The notes beneath the pieces are model-generated. The model made no database searches, was not told where the DNA came from, and worked only from the letters and a program-made list of their open reading frames with translations. Source: Tetrapyrgos nigripes (Eukaryota; Basidiomycota; Agaricomycetes; Agaricales; Campanellaceae). Taken from it: 64,000 bases of DNA. This document shows, in pieces, positions 11,571 to 22,329 of the stretch; position 1 is the stretch's first letter; each line of letters starts with the position of its first letter. The position numbers were made by a program, and so were the translations under genes. Location of the stretch: contig JAACJM010000005.1 of assembly GCA_013368315.1 (NCBI GenBank), forward strand, positions 558,001 to 622,000, read 5' to 3'.

Positions 11571-12290
11571 CAAGGGTGACCTGGGATTACTGTTGTAATG
11601 ATTTGACTACGGTTGGCTCAGCTCGGCTTTTAGATCCGGCTAGTCATGACTTGAGTCACTAAAATTCTGCAAAAACCACTTTAAATGACCTTGGATTAGA
11701 GGTAGCCATAGTGATTCAGAGTCTCAGAGAGCGGCTCTTGATGACTTTCGACGGCTATTGAGGGAAGGTAAACGCGTCTGAAGCGTCGTGCTGGTTGGTG
11801 GGCCTGGTGCGGAGGGAAGGACTGACGTCAGTTGAGCGTCAGCTGGCAGTGTTCAGGCACTTCGGAGCGCTGTAGCGTGTAAAAGTTGGAACCCGTGAGA
11901 AAGTTTGGTACTCAATTGGGGCGTCGACATAAGTTAACTTGGCCTAAAGGGCCTCGTAAGTAATTTGTCCTTAGCCGACTAAGAGACTCGCGCTGAAGGC
12001 ACAGCAATTAGCAGCCTTATGCCCCAGCGAATCCCGCGCCTCCCGTGCCACTCGCCCTAGCGTACTCGCCATGCCTTGGCGCCGGCACATCTCTTTCATT
12101 AGACATGTTGCGCAATATACTGAGGCGCAAGAAAGACTGGTGGCACAGCTCGGCAAGTATTACCGCATTTGGGAGCTTAGTCATATATCCACTTCCTTAT
12201 TTCGAAGGAGCGGCCGGTCGGTCAAGCCTCTGGGGTCCTTGTCAAATTTTTTGACATAGTGTAATAAATTAAAAGTTTCGGTCCCCCTTG
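11571..12290. mobile_element. Non-autonomous hAT-type element, 720 bp
   Basis: Ends read CAAGGGTGACC on the left and, complemented, CAAGGGGGACC on the right (one mismatch in 11). The flanks are 8-bp duplications, CGCATCAC (11563-11570) and CGCTTCAC (12291-12298), one mismatch. Copy A carries TGCATCAC uninterrupted at 7206-7213. An 8-bp duplication with CA-starting short TIRs is the hAT signature. It contains a copy of the CCTAAAGGGCCTCGTAA repeat. Confidence 0.85.
11680..11963 (+). repeat. Short interspersed repeat R1 (inside hAT element)
   Basis: From TAAATGACCTTGGATT to CCTAAAGGGCCTCGTAA it matches 33080-33377 with substitutions and small indels, including GAGAGCGGCTCTTG, GACTTTCGACGGCTA, GAACCCGTGAGAA and CTCAATTGGGG. 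The stretch TTGGAACCCGTG resembles a pol III B box, so a SINE origin is possible but unproved. Confidence 0.75.
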
Positions 12291-12541
12291 CGCTTCACGC
12301 ATCAGCTTGTGTATATTCGGCTATTCGGTAATACGAGGTGCAACTTTCAATGAATACGCGGGTGCCTGGAATAAATATACACGTTGGATAGACCTATCTA
12401 TCTATGGTTAGTTTTTAATCTTGAACTCATCAATCGCTATGTTGATATAGAAATGTACACTACCATGAAAAACTTGTACTGTACACTTGTTTCAAAATGG
12501 ACTAGCCACTCATACATTTACGGGTCGAGCGCTTTTCAATA

Positions 12542-12842
12542 GAGATGATTAGCAGCCTTTGGATTTACCCCGGCGTATCAGTTCGTAGTCCTCGCCCGGG
12601 TAATACACTCTTTTCTGACGATCCCAATTTGGGTATCGTTGTATGTGTTTTAATTTTTCTCGTTTGACGACGTCGTTTTACAGCCTTATGCCCCAGCGAA
12701 TCCCGCGCCTCCCGTGCCTCCCGCCCCTATACCAGGCCTCCAGCTTTGCAGGAAGAGCCCACCAATACCTCAAGCATACAGCCCGAATATTTTTGCCCCG
12801 GAGAACTCCGAAAACGCAAAAATGGGCGCTGCTAATCATCTC
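12542..12842. mobile_element. MITE with TA duplication, 301 bp
   Basis: Inverted ends GAGATGATTAGCAGC (15 bp, exact) flanked by TA at 12540-12541 and 12843-12844. It contains CAGCCTTATGCCCCAGCG, also found at 12014-12050 inside the hAT element, after the same ATTAGCAGCC. Confidence 0.75.
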
Positions 12843-13894
12843 TAGTCTCTAAATCTAATGACAACGGGGTTTGAATAAATGTACATTTGGACCGGCATAG
12901 ATACCCCTTAGCAGTTAGCCCCAGTGAAAAACGACTACGCACGAATCTGCAGAATTCTGACGGTTTTTGCATGAATCTGCGGTTTCATGTAGACTTCTTA
13001 GAAGCAGCAGGCTCATCAAATATGACCAAATTTGGTCGACGACGTTTTTTATGGCGCCATCGGTCAAAATTTTCGTCATTTCTCCCTCACTCATTTTTAA
13101 TCAACTCAAAAAAGACTTCTCTTGTACATTTTCAAATTTGCGCATGAGGAAATTTTTTGCTAGTCGCGACCAGGTGAATTCGACTCCAAGGCAAGCAAGT
13201 TTGAAGTTCACACGCTCCACTCTCTGTCGCGTACCACCACCATCCCTCCCAACTCCGACTCGACCTTCTCCCTCCCTCTTTCTGCCACGCCCGTTGCCTC
13301 TCAGTATTCCAATGACGTCCATCATCATGCACTGTCAGCGTCGCGTTACAACATGGTCACTCATGCAGGTCTTCGCACTAGGCTGGTTCAGACACGCTAA
13401 TTTTCACGCGTCTACGTAGTAGGAATGGGTATATGCGCGTAAGGCGGTCTGGAATATGGTGAGTTATTATGTCCGCTGCATCTCCTCAACCTGTCTGACT
13501 CGTCGTTCGCGAGCAAAACCAAAACGGTGCGTTCTTCGACCCTTTCTTCGAAGACGCTTAGCTGATAATGTGTTTATGTAGCTCTCTTTACATTAACACC
13601 CCTTCCTTTATGGCCTGCTACGCGCTCGCCCTCTTTCGATTAGGTGAGTTACTCTATGTATATGCCGTTCGCGTATAGCTCACAAAACTTGGCCTCAGGT
13701 CTCGAAATACACGTGTAAGAAGGATTGCAGCTGTATATGGTACGTAGTTTCGCATCGCGCATGCTCGGGATCTCTGCTGATGATACTTCCGGAACTTCTG
13801 TTTTAGATTTTGTTATGGCGCACGACGAAAGGGACTTTGAGGCGGATGGGGCTCGATGGGATCATTGGGATTCCTATAGAATAGCTTCAGATTT

Positions 13895-14150
13895 TGTGCA
13901 TATTAATGCAGATAGATGCAGAAATATATCATTTACTTTTTCACCATTCTTTTGCGCAGAAATCGTCAGATATACGCAGAACAGTGCAGATTTCAAGCAA
14001 GATTTCTTTTGCTGCTAATGCTCTCGTGCAGATAATGCAGAAAAGCGCAGAAAAAGGGCTCATTTTCTGCAAAAATCTGGTTCCACTCAATGTAGATCTG
14101 CGAGATTGCATAAAAGCTCATATTTGCGCAGATTCGTGCATAATCCGTTT
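13895..14150. repeat. Word-repeat element (TGCAGA type)
   Basis: GCAGA words recur about every 15-25 bases (TGCAGATA, GCGCAGAAA, ACGCAGAAC, GTGCAGATT and complements TCTGC). A shorter stretch with TCTGCAGAATTCTG and TCTGCGG words lies at 12930-12985. The region 12850-14280 has no convincing gene; ORFs at 13100-13420 lack recognisable motifs. Confidence 0.5.
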
Positions 14151-14280
14151 TCACTGGGAGTTAGCCGTTATCCATTTAATCCTGATATGAATAAGCTCGA
14201 CCGGGACGTGGTCGAATGGTTCAAAAAGGTCCCAAACCTCTCATGCTCTCCTGACTCCTTTCCAGAACCCGGACACAACC

Positions 14281-15900
14281 ATGAACAGCTCGTCGATCGA
14301 TGACATCTCCAATCCAACGACCCTCATTCCTCTCAGCCCGCTTGACTTGCTGTTTGTAAGCCGATTGAGTGGCTTCACAATCGGTTATGTCCTCCAACAG
14401 GGTGCTTTCAGCCCATCCTCTCTGGAAGCTGCCGCAATACGAGTGCTAAATGGATGGAGATTATTAGCGGGCTGGGTCGAATTCACCAAAAATGGGTCTT
14501 ATATCCGTGTTCCTTTGGGAAACATCAATCTCAAGGACCGTCTACGATTCACATTGGAGACATTGAACGTTTCTCTCGATGTACCTGATACTACGCACGG
14601 TTCAGCTGTCTTCCCTCGGCCTTCAATCGAATTCTTCCGTGATTCCTCTGTTCCTTCCAATCTTCCCGCATATGCAGAGACTAAATGGCCGCTGGTTTCC
14701 ATTCGGATCACAGAAATGACCAATTGCTTCTGTGTTGGCATTTCCGTCCCTCATGGAGTGTTCGATATATTTGGGTTTGGACAAATAATGCGAGGGCTCA
14801 ACGCGGAGTTGAACGGGAAAGAATGGACTCCTCCACCTCTCTTCACTTCCAACATCATGAAGGACGCATTCGAGGAGGGTCTTCCATCGGATGTCTCAAG
14901 CAAAGAGGATACATCAGTATCTACCACACCTAGTACCGGTCCGAAGCTTGATCATTTCCCTTCCAAGTCGGATCTGGTATCAGCAGCCACCCAAGCATTT
15001 GCGCATTTTAAGAACACTCTCGTTCCCTTGACGTCGATAGAGCTTATCAAGATGTTCCTCCACTCAGCGTACGAACGTTTTTACCACGGGGTGGAGACCC
15101 AGACGGTCTTTATTGATCCGAGGACGTTGGAGAACATGGTCAGAGAGGTCAAGGATGAGGTCCAAGCTTCTGGGAAAGGGAGATGGGTATCTACCAATGA
15201 TGTCCTCATGGCTTGGATGTTGAAGGTCGGCAGCTACGCTTGGTTATTGTTTGGTGGTCAATACTCACGTCTTCCTTGGTACAGATCGCGCATCAAGACG
15301 AACATGACAACAGCCACAAAGTTTCTGCTTTCCTGACCATATCGATCCGGCCTGTGCTTCGAGAGCAACTGGGCAACCCACTTTTTGATGTCTATACGCG
15401 TGAGTCTCGATTGAAAAGCTTCATGACAGCTCATTCACGAAAGTTGGTTTATAGACAATTCCGCTACATTAGCTGGTCTTCCTTTGCTGACCAAAACGGA
15501 GATCTGTTCGATGTCCATTGCAGACGTAGCTTACCTATCTCGTCTCACCATAGATTCGGTTCGTAAGGATACAATATTTGTTAGATCGCTCTTCCCGTGG
15601 ACCAACTCAGCTAACCAGGATGTGGTGAATGGGAAAGGCGGCCTCAGAGGGGTTGCACGTCGAAGCAACCAGAGCTTTTGGTCGTTTACCAGCCATTCTA
15701 TTGCTGACCTCGAAGGAATCAACTTTGGCTCCGACATCGCCGCATTGTGGTTCTGGCCCTTACCTAATTCATTCTTAGCTCCAGATAACGGTGTTGTCTT
15801 TAACAAATTCAAGGGGGGGTATCTGGTGGAAGCAGTAGGTATGCGGAAATCAAGGTGGAGCAAGGTCGTGAAGGAAGTAGAACGAATGAATAGTATTTAG
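14281..15900 (+). CDS. BAHD-like acyltransferase (3 exons, 501 aa)
   Basis: Exons 14281-15225, 15285-15399 and 15455-15900 join in frame (945+115+446 nt); introns of 59 and 55 bp are GT..AG. The first exon carries PLSPLDLLF near residue 20 and the HxxxD motif HGVFD (His158, Asp162), the catalytic signature of acyl-CoA-dependent acyltransferases (BAHD/transferase family, which includes trichothecene 3-O-acetyltransferase-type fungal enzymes). Around residue 443 INFGSD occupies the place of the structural DFGWG motif, which is thus degenerate. Length suits the family (about 430-520). Probably cytosolic, transferring an acyl group from acyl-CoA to a hydroxyl or amine of a secondary metabolite; substrate unknown. 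No cluster partners are nearby. The start is the first ATG in the conserved frame. One of the few intact genes here. Confidence 0.85.
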
Positions 15901-16009
15901 ATACAGGTTACAAAATTTCAGGGCTTGTACTGAGAAAATATAACTTCTCTTTTGGAAATTGTCAGTTTCCTGCCAGTGTCATCTTGTCATGTTCACCTCA
16001 GGCAACCCC

Positions 16010-16345
16010 CCCTGGGTTACCTCTTAGGTGGGTTGCTACCATGTCCTTTGCCCTCCTTGTAGGTCTCAAAAACCTGGTAGGCTACCATTCCTGCCATTTA
16101 TATGGTAGCTGAATGATAGCTACCTGGTAGTCTGTTGGGAGTCGGGTTTTCAGCCCTGTGGTCGCTCCCAGACTTGTTTCTGCTCATCCTGGTAGCTGCC
16201 TGGTCATATATAGTAGCTACCTGGTGTGTTCAGATCAGAATGGTAGCTCCCCACTGTATCATGGTAGGTACCACTCAATGTATTTCATAATCTGGTAGCT
16301 GCCTGTGTGCACTTGGTAGCTACCTTCAAGGGAACGTTCCTATTT
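16010..16345. repeat. Word-repeat element (GGTAGCTACC type)
   Basis: The self-complementary word GGTAGCTACC and variants (CTGGTAGCTGCC, ATGGTAGCT, GGTAGGTACC) recur about 20 times. The left edge, complemented, reads GGACATGGTAGCAACCC. The rest of 15900-18900 has no convincing gene; the 103-aa ORF at 17428-17739 lacks motifs. Confidence 0.7.
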
Positions 16346-16977
16346 AGTAACACTAACCCTAACCTTCCTGTTTGGGAAAAATTCAGCCTATTGCTTCAAG
16401 TTGAAAAACTGCTGGATTTAGGACATGATGTGGTACTGCTTTTTTGGGAAAAAATGTGCTTATTGGGTCTGGTAGATTTTTTCCACGAGATCTAATTTGA
16501 TGGGGAGGTGTAGGTGGTCAGTAGGGCCCAGAATATGTAAATGGAATAGGGGTAGGAGCTGTGGATGGCTCAGAAAACCCAAAATAAATTACTGGAGCCA
16601 GCAAAAAAAAATGGCGCGAGGAGGTAATAAGGTATATTTCGGTGTGTAGAATTGTGCGGGTCGCCACTGCGTGCCAGTGGCTGTGTATGTGCGTGATGCC
16701 AAAATATTGTTTTGACTTCTCCTCCACTACATTATGTATGACAATATGAGTGAGAAGATAATTACTACAAGAAGGCCTGTATCTACTGTTGCAATTTCTT
16801 AGAACAGCAAATTTTGTACCTTAATGACTTGGAAACTGGTATGCAGGTCAAGGACTAACACGCAGATCCATCGGGGTGGTCCACACATATGACATCATTG
16901 CGGACCATGTGCGGGCCAGAAGTAACTGTCGCTGCCCGTGTGCCAATGGTACATTGCAGACTTAAATAACCTCATTA

Positions 16978-17211
16978 CTCAGGGTCACAGAAAGTGACGG
17001 TCCCATGACATTATGTACATCTAAACTTTTTGTTCATCTTGAGCACTCCACTTCGATTGACCTCAAAATTTTAGCCATGAAAACATCTTGCAGATGTTAA
17101 AGAACAATGGGGTAGAGCTTGGGTCCCAGCAGAGTTCAGTGAGGCTCAAGGTGAACAAAAAAATTTACTGTGCTGAAAGTGTGGGAGACCGTCACTTTCC
17201 GTGACCATGAG
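16978..17211. mobile_element. MITE with TA duplication, 234 bp
   Basis: Inverted ends CTCAGGGTCAC..GTGACGGTC (about 27 bp with few mismatches) flanked by TA at 16976-16977 and 17212-17213. The inner GTCAC/GTGAC words make the ends themselves partly palindromic. No coding capacity. Confidence 0.85.
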
Positions 17212-18345
17212 TATAGCTCTCTGAATAATAATGAACACCCAATATGCATGTGTTAGGACCTTCGATGTTGGGAAAAGCTCATCCCCAACGCTGTTCGGGG
17301 TTACCCGATGTCACTTCCCATGCTTCCTATAAGCCTCGCTCTCTGTTTGCCTTGACTCGGCTTGCCTCAACAAGCAGATTACGAGGCTGAATGAAATGAG
17401 GCTGAGTTTATTACACTTGATTTCTGCTTGTGGCTATGTTTAAATGGTCCCGCCTATCCGTCCGTTAAACAGGTTTGGACTGGAGTTATCCGTGGGGCTG
17501 TGTTTCTAGCTTTGTCCTGGTGTGACCCGATGGAAAGAAATATTAGTTCCGATGAACAGGCGGCCGCGCCTACTGCCGGCAAATTCCGTTCGCGTCACGC
17601 GATGTACACACTCCGGTGCGTGCAAACGCAAAAACTCAAACATTTGCCTCATTCTGCTCCTCTGCACACTTTTGTCTATGTGATGTCACTTGGAACACCT
17701 TTTGTGTCCTCTGCTCTGCTTCTAAAGCTATTTCAGTAACCTGAGCCTTCAATACAGGTGCATATTATTAATGTAATTCTCTAATATTATTATTTTGTTA
17801 TAACTTCTTTGTGAAATACCCCTGCTCAACTACTTACATTCCCTTTTTTACAGGTCAGACAACAGTATCACAAATTTAAGGTTCAGTGTCAGCTAATTGT
17901 ACCAGTGTAAATATTCATATCTGGTTTGTGGGTCAACAGGAGCAGAACTAGGTTCATCTTCCTGGTTAGAGATCTCAATCCATCCTTTCCATCAATGTTT
18001 CTTTTCTTGAACTCTGTTTAATGCACACAGAGATCAGGGTTGGATACCAGTGGAGAGGTGCTTCTCACGACATTCCTGCGCAAAGTAAACTCTAGACGTT
18101 AAATTTCGTCGATGTTGGGAGCATTCAGAATATCACGCACTTTTTCCGAGATTTTTTTCAGGGTTTTCCATATATTCAATGTCTGAGTTGTTAATTAACT
18201 TTCAGCAAAAGAATTTTTTTGTATTATTGCGAAGATTACACACCTCATTGATTTGTCAGCTTAGACGGTGAGTGACCCTGTACATCGTTGGAAATCGCAC
18301 GAAAAAGAAATGGAAAATGCAAGCTGAATATGCTTGGATGAATGG

Positions 18346-18775
18346 AGACAGCCTCGTTCCCGCCACGTGCAGTGTTGGCCCACACCTCTTTCATATGTGC
18401 CTCGGAGATTGACAGATTATCCTTTGGACATGTGTAAGTGTCTCTTGAATTTTTTTTACTGCAGGATCCTCAGTAACCATTAGTCTCGTTTTTTTGTATC
18501 AAGAGCATAGCTGCTGGTTTTTTGATTACAAATCTTTGAGATTAGCTAATCGCTGTCCGCCGTCGGTTTAGTATCTTAGCTTCCCTCCCTCATCGTCTGG
18601 TCGCTTCATTTTCGCTCTTTTCTATCATATATTCTCATAATACATGTTCACCATTGAAAACCCCATGTCAAACACCCGCTTTTGGCGATCCCCAGAAGGG
18701 CAGGCAACCCTTGACACAATAGTCATGAAAGGGATGTGGGCCAACACTGCACATGGCGAGTACAAGGCCACAGAT
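18346..18775. repeat. Two divergent R1-type head sequences
   Basis: GCAGTGTTGGCCCACA at about 18371 on one side and TGTGGGCCAACACTGC at about 18737 on the other are inverted copies of the head seen at 41608 (TGTGGGCCACCACTGC), with GTGGC..GAGGC-like sequence outward. The 350 bp between them is unrelated to other copies. Confidence 0.55.
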
Positions 18776-20122
18776 TTTCCCTCGAACTAGTCATTAATTG
18801 TATTCTCATTTCCTGTACAGACATATAGAACAACTGCAGGTTTTATATTTTATTTGCAAAGTATTCTAGAGTATTATAATTATTACTACCTTGGAATTCT
18901 GGAGATAACCTGAGGAGATTTCAGTTGAGATTTTGACGCTGAGAAGAGCTAGAGTAGCCAAGTGCTGCCTTTAGGGAAAGATTGTTAGGAGGCATGATGA
19001 AAGACAACAGAGAGATGTTTTGTAGGGTAGATTAGAGCATTTGAAAAAGATAAAAAGATAGAAGATGTTGCTGGAAGAGGAGACATTGAGGTATGACAGA
19101 CTACAGTTGATAAGACCATGGCGTGATTGTTTGCCTACAGCCTGGCTACAAAGCAGGAGACAAACAAATGACATAGGAGGTAAAATTGGAAGGAAGTGCA
19201 GAAATAACCGGGGCACCAATTAGACATAGCCACACACAGAAACACCGTGTAAAGAAATCAGCCTCATTCTTTAGCATCATAAAGAAGCACATTCTCTCAT
19301 GGACAAACGGACTGAAGGAAGTGCAGAGAGATGCGTTAGGAAAGATATTGGACGGAGAAAAGGTTCTTTGGCTGGGAGCTACTGGTGTTGGGAAGTCTGC
19401 TGCTTTCCAGGTCGCCATCATTGCACATGATGTGATGCGTGACAATCCTTCAATGTATCCAGGGCTGAAGGCGTGGAAACTGCCTTTTGGGTTGATTGTA
19501 ACACCAACCAAGGGTCTGGCCAACAACATAGTGCATGTATATGTCTACCTATTTTGTTTCTTTGGTACTAACTGGAGCAAAGGTTAAGGAAGCACAGAAA
19601 CTCGATATCACAGTGTTCACCTATACCCACAACAACATAACGAAGGCTTGTAAGGGTGGAGATGATTTGATAGAAATGATATCGAGTTGCGAGAAGATAG
19701 GCTTGTGTGTGTTGATCCCGAGCACCTTAGGAAGGAGGAATGGGCTCATATCACTTCCTCATCCACATTCTGTTCCAACCTCCTCTTCTCCTGTACCGAG
19801 CAAGCCCATTTGAACCCAGAATGGGGTAATCTGGAATTCTGACCTGATTTCAAGTTCATAGGTTCATTTTTCCGTAGTCAACTGCCTTTGTCCATATCAT
19901 CATTTGCTTTATCTGCTACACTTGAACCCAGCGTGCTCATTCAGACAGTTTGCAAATGGCTTGGCTTCTGAGAGCCTTTCTTTCATCTTATCTGTGACTC
20001 CAACGAGCATCCAAAAATTCAGTTTATTGTTGAAACACTCAAGAATTTCCCCCAACTACTTCCATACTTATCATTCATTGTCAAACTTTGGACACAGTCT
20101 ACTGTGTCTTTGTATATCTATT

Positions 20123-20523
20123 CAGTGTTCGCCCTAAGGCCTTACTACAAATTTTTTCTGGGCCCTTGAGTTGCCCTGGAGGTCAATTCAAGATACTATT
20201 TTTCAATAGTTTTCTGCAAGTTTTCGACTGCTTTTGTCAGTGGTCATCATTTGTGCCAGTTCCCAGTCAACCATTTTCCTCCAAGCATCAGTACCTGCAA
20301 TCACTTATAGTATTAGTGCGGCCCAAAGTAAACTGTACAGATCTATGAAATTTTTGAAAAGGTACAATTTTTTGCCTGTAAGAAACTGCCTAAAAATCAT
20401 GTGACAAGCAAACTTTAAGCCATAATTAAGGCCTTTTAAGGGTGCCCAAGCTCGTTAGGCCTTAATTACTTAACAGATTAAGCCCTTGACTTAATTAAGG
20501 CTTAAACCTTAGGGTGAGCACTG
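20123..20523. mobile_element. Non-autonomous hAT-type element, 401 bp
   Basis: Inverted ends CAGTGTTCGCCCTAAGG and, complemented, CAGTGCTCACCCTAAGG (two mismatches), flanked by the exact 8-bp duplication TATCTATT (20115-20122, 20524-20531). It lies in the helicase pseudogene between the LYIY and YHSMC motifs. No ORF of note. Confidence 0.92.
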
Positions 20524-20850
20524 TATCTATTGTCATTTCTTGATGATTCTGACCCTCATGCTCTACAGCACATGTGTGTGTACCATAGCATGTGCTCAGA
20601 CAAGTACAACAAGGAGACACTAGCCATGCTCGACAACAATCCACTGTCAACTTGTCATCACAACTGTCACGTTTGCAAATGGCATCAACGTTTGTTCACT
20701 TTTAGACAGCATATCTCTTGGGATCTCGTCTTTTTTTGGTCTTACTTGGCAAGAGAATGGTCAGGTTAGCTGAGTTCTGGAGGCTTTGGCTTGGGGTATC
20801 CTGCTAGTATCTCCTGCTTTAATTACTAAAGCTCAGAAGTACATTGAAGG

Positions 20851-21349
20851 TGTCATGAATCTCTTCATGTTTTCCTTCATTCTTTTCGCTTCTAGTCTTC
20901 TTTCCAGTACTTTGGCTTATCCAGATCTTGTTCCTCTTTGTTTTACTTCTTCTTTGCTTTGCTTCCTTTGTTCCTTTTACTTCTATAGTTCCAGGTGTTT
21001 CTCCATGGTTCTTCCTTTCTCCATAGTTCTTCCTTGTTTTTCCATAGTTCTACCTTGTTTCTCCTTGATTCCTCCATTGTTCCTTTATTTCTCCATAGTT
21101 CTTCCTTTCCATCAGTACCTATTGATCTAGGCTTCGTCTCTTCATTCCTTTGGTCATATATACTTCAGGGCTTTGTAGATAGGTGCTCCCTATGATCCAT
21201 ACTGTTCAGCCTTGTCTCAGTACCATGTAGACTTAGGCCCATCTGTGGCTACTCACTCATATCTATTCTATTTGCTATGTTACTTTGTCTTTGGCTCCTG
21301 TGTGGTGGCCTGAGAGGTTATCCAGTCCCTACTGAACCTGTTCTTGACA
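20851..21349 (+). mobile_element. Solo LTR, 499 bp, TSD GAAGG
   Basis: Starts TGTCATGAATCTCTTC, ends GTTCTTGACA, with GAAGG on both sides (20846-20850, 21350-21354). The plus strand is rich in TTCCTT/TTGTTCC tracts. Its insertion separates KAQKYIEG from the C-terminal part of the helicase. Not the same family as the LTRs at 7672 and 22933. Confidence 0.9.
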
Positions 21350-22329
21350 GAAGGTGTGTGTTTTACTGTATTGATAGGCTTTGACCTTTACTTACAATAA
21401 TAAAAACTGAAGCTCACAACAATAACTCTCCACTTGCCAATGCACTCATCTTGACTGAAATCACCTGCTATATCGCCCACATCAATATCATTTATCACAA
21501 CCCTCCTCTCGACATCACACCTCTTGATTGTATTGCGGCTAAATGTAGATTACCTTGTTCACTATGTGTGAAGCGAGCTGGAATTACAATCCAATATGAA
21601 TCATCACCTACACCTACCTCTTTCCCTTCCTCCATTCCTGATTCCTTAAACACATCAAAATCACTCAGGCTCACCAAGAAAGAACACAAAAAGGCTGTTG
21701 TAATTATGGGCCACTTCAAAGACACAGTATACAAGGCCGAGTTCCTGAAGGATGTCAACTGGTCTCGACCTGAATCATTGTATTTTCCATTATCCCTGCA
21801 GACTCAAATACTTGATGATTTCTTTTATATCTCAAATATTGACTCTCTTACTGCAATTCTCAGCTGCCATCACTGGCATTTTACCAATGACCATGCTCAA
21901 TGACTTTACAATATCATACTCTCCACACTGATTGACATTCAAACTGAACACAAAGCTAAATGAATTCAAGCAAACCAGAAGTAGAAAGCGACTAAGAAGG
22001 CAAACAAACAAGCTACAAACAAGCTATAGACGATACTGATGAGAGCACAGTGGAGGAAAGTGAGGATGAAGGAAGTGGATCAGACGAGGAGATGATCACA
22101 GAGGTGATCTCAAGACAGCCAGTTACACAAATTCTTGAAGATGTCAATACCAATGCAACATGGATTCGCTGCCTACAGGCCACACTGCAGAGCTCTCAGG
22201 AAGTGATGGACGGCCTTGGAGCGCAAAGGAAGAAACAAAAGGATGCAACAGATGAAAATGTGACTGTTAATGTAGATAATTTATCAGTACGCCACTCTGC
22301 TAGACTTCGAGATGGATAAGTACAATAAG

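Larger units (their letters stand above)
10615..12345. repeat. Repeat block, copy B
   Basis: Homologous to 5915-7255. It has the empty sites of the MITE and the solo LTR found in copy A, and is itself interrupted by the hAT-type element at 11571-12290, for which copy A (7206-7213) gives the empty site. Between 10110 and 10600 nothing is recognisable. Confidence 0.75.
19000..22320 (+). pseudogene. RecQ-like DNA helicase pseudogene
   Basis: The coding trace starts with KEVQRDALGKILDGE then WLGATGVGKSAAFQ (Walker A, about 19370-19400), VTPTKGLANNI, and TVFTYTHNNITKA (about 19610). After frame changes come DPEHLRKEEWAHI-like residues at 19710, FALSATLEPS (about 19905) and VYHSMCSDKYNKETLAML (20580). 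VTFANGINVCSLLDSISLG (about 20665) and RecQ motif VI-like residues near 20750 follow, then a C-terminal tail (IYHNPPLDITPLDC, 21495; RLTKKEHKKA, 21670) and an acidic tail (22050-22319). This is the order of a large Agaricomycete RecQ-like family. It is split by a hAT-type MITE and a solo LTR and carries frameshifts, so it is inactive. It ends 13 bp from the DUF6589-type pseudogene, tail to tail. Confidence 0.8.

Noticed and set aside
13101..13420. Overlapping ORFs of 66-150 codons on both strands
   Set aside because: Low-complexity Pro/Ser or Arg/Gly composition, no motif, and mutually overlapping.
17250..17480. Solo LTR starting TGTTAGGACC with TATAAGCC and TTGACTCGGCTTGCC
   Set aside because: The pattern resembles a copia LTR, but no end with a matching 5-bp duplication was found.
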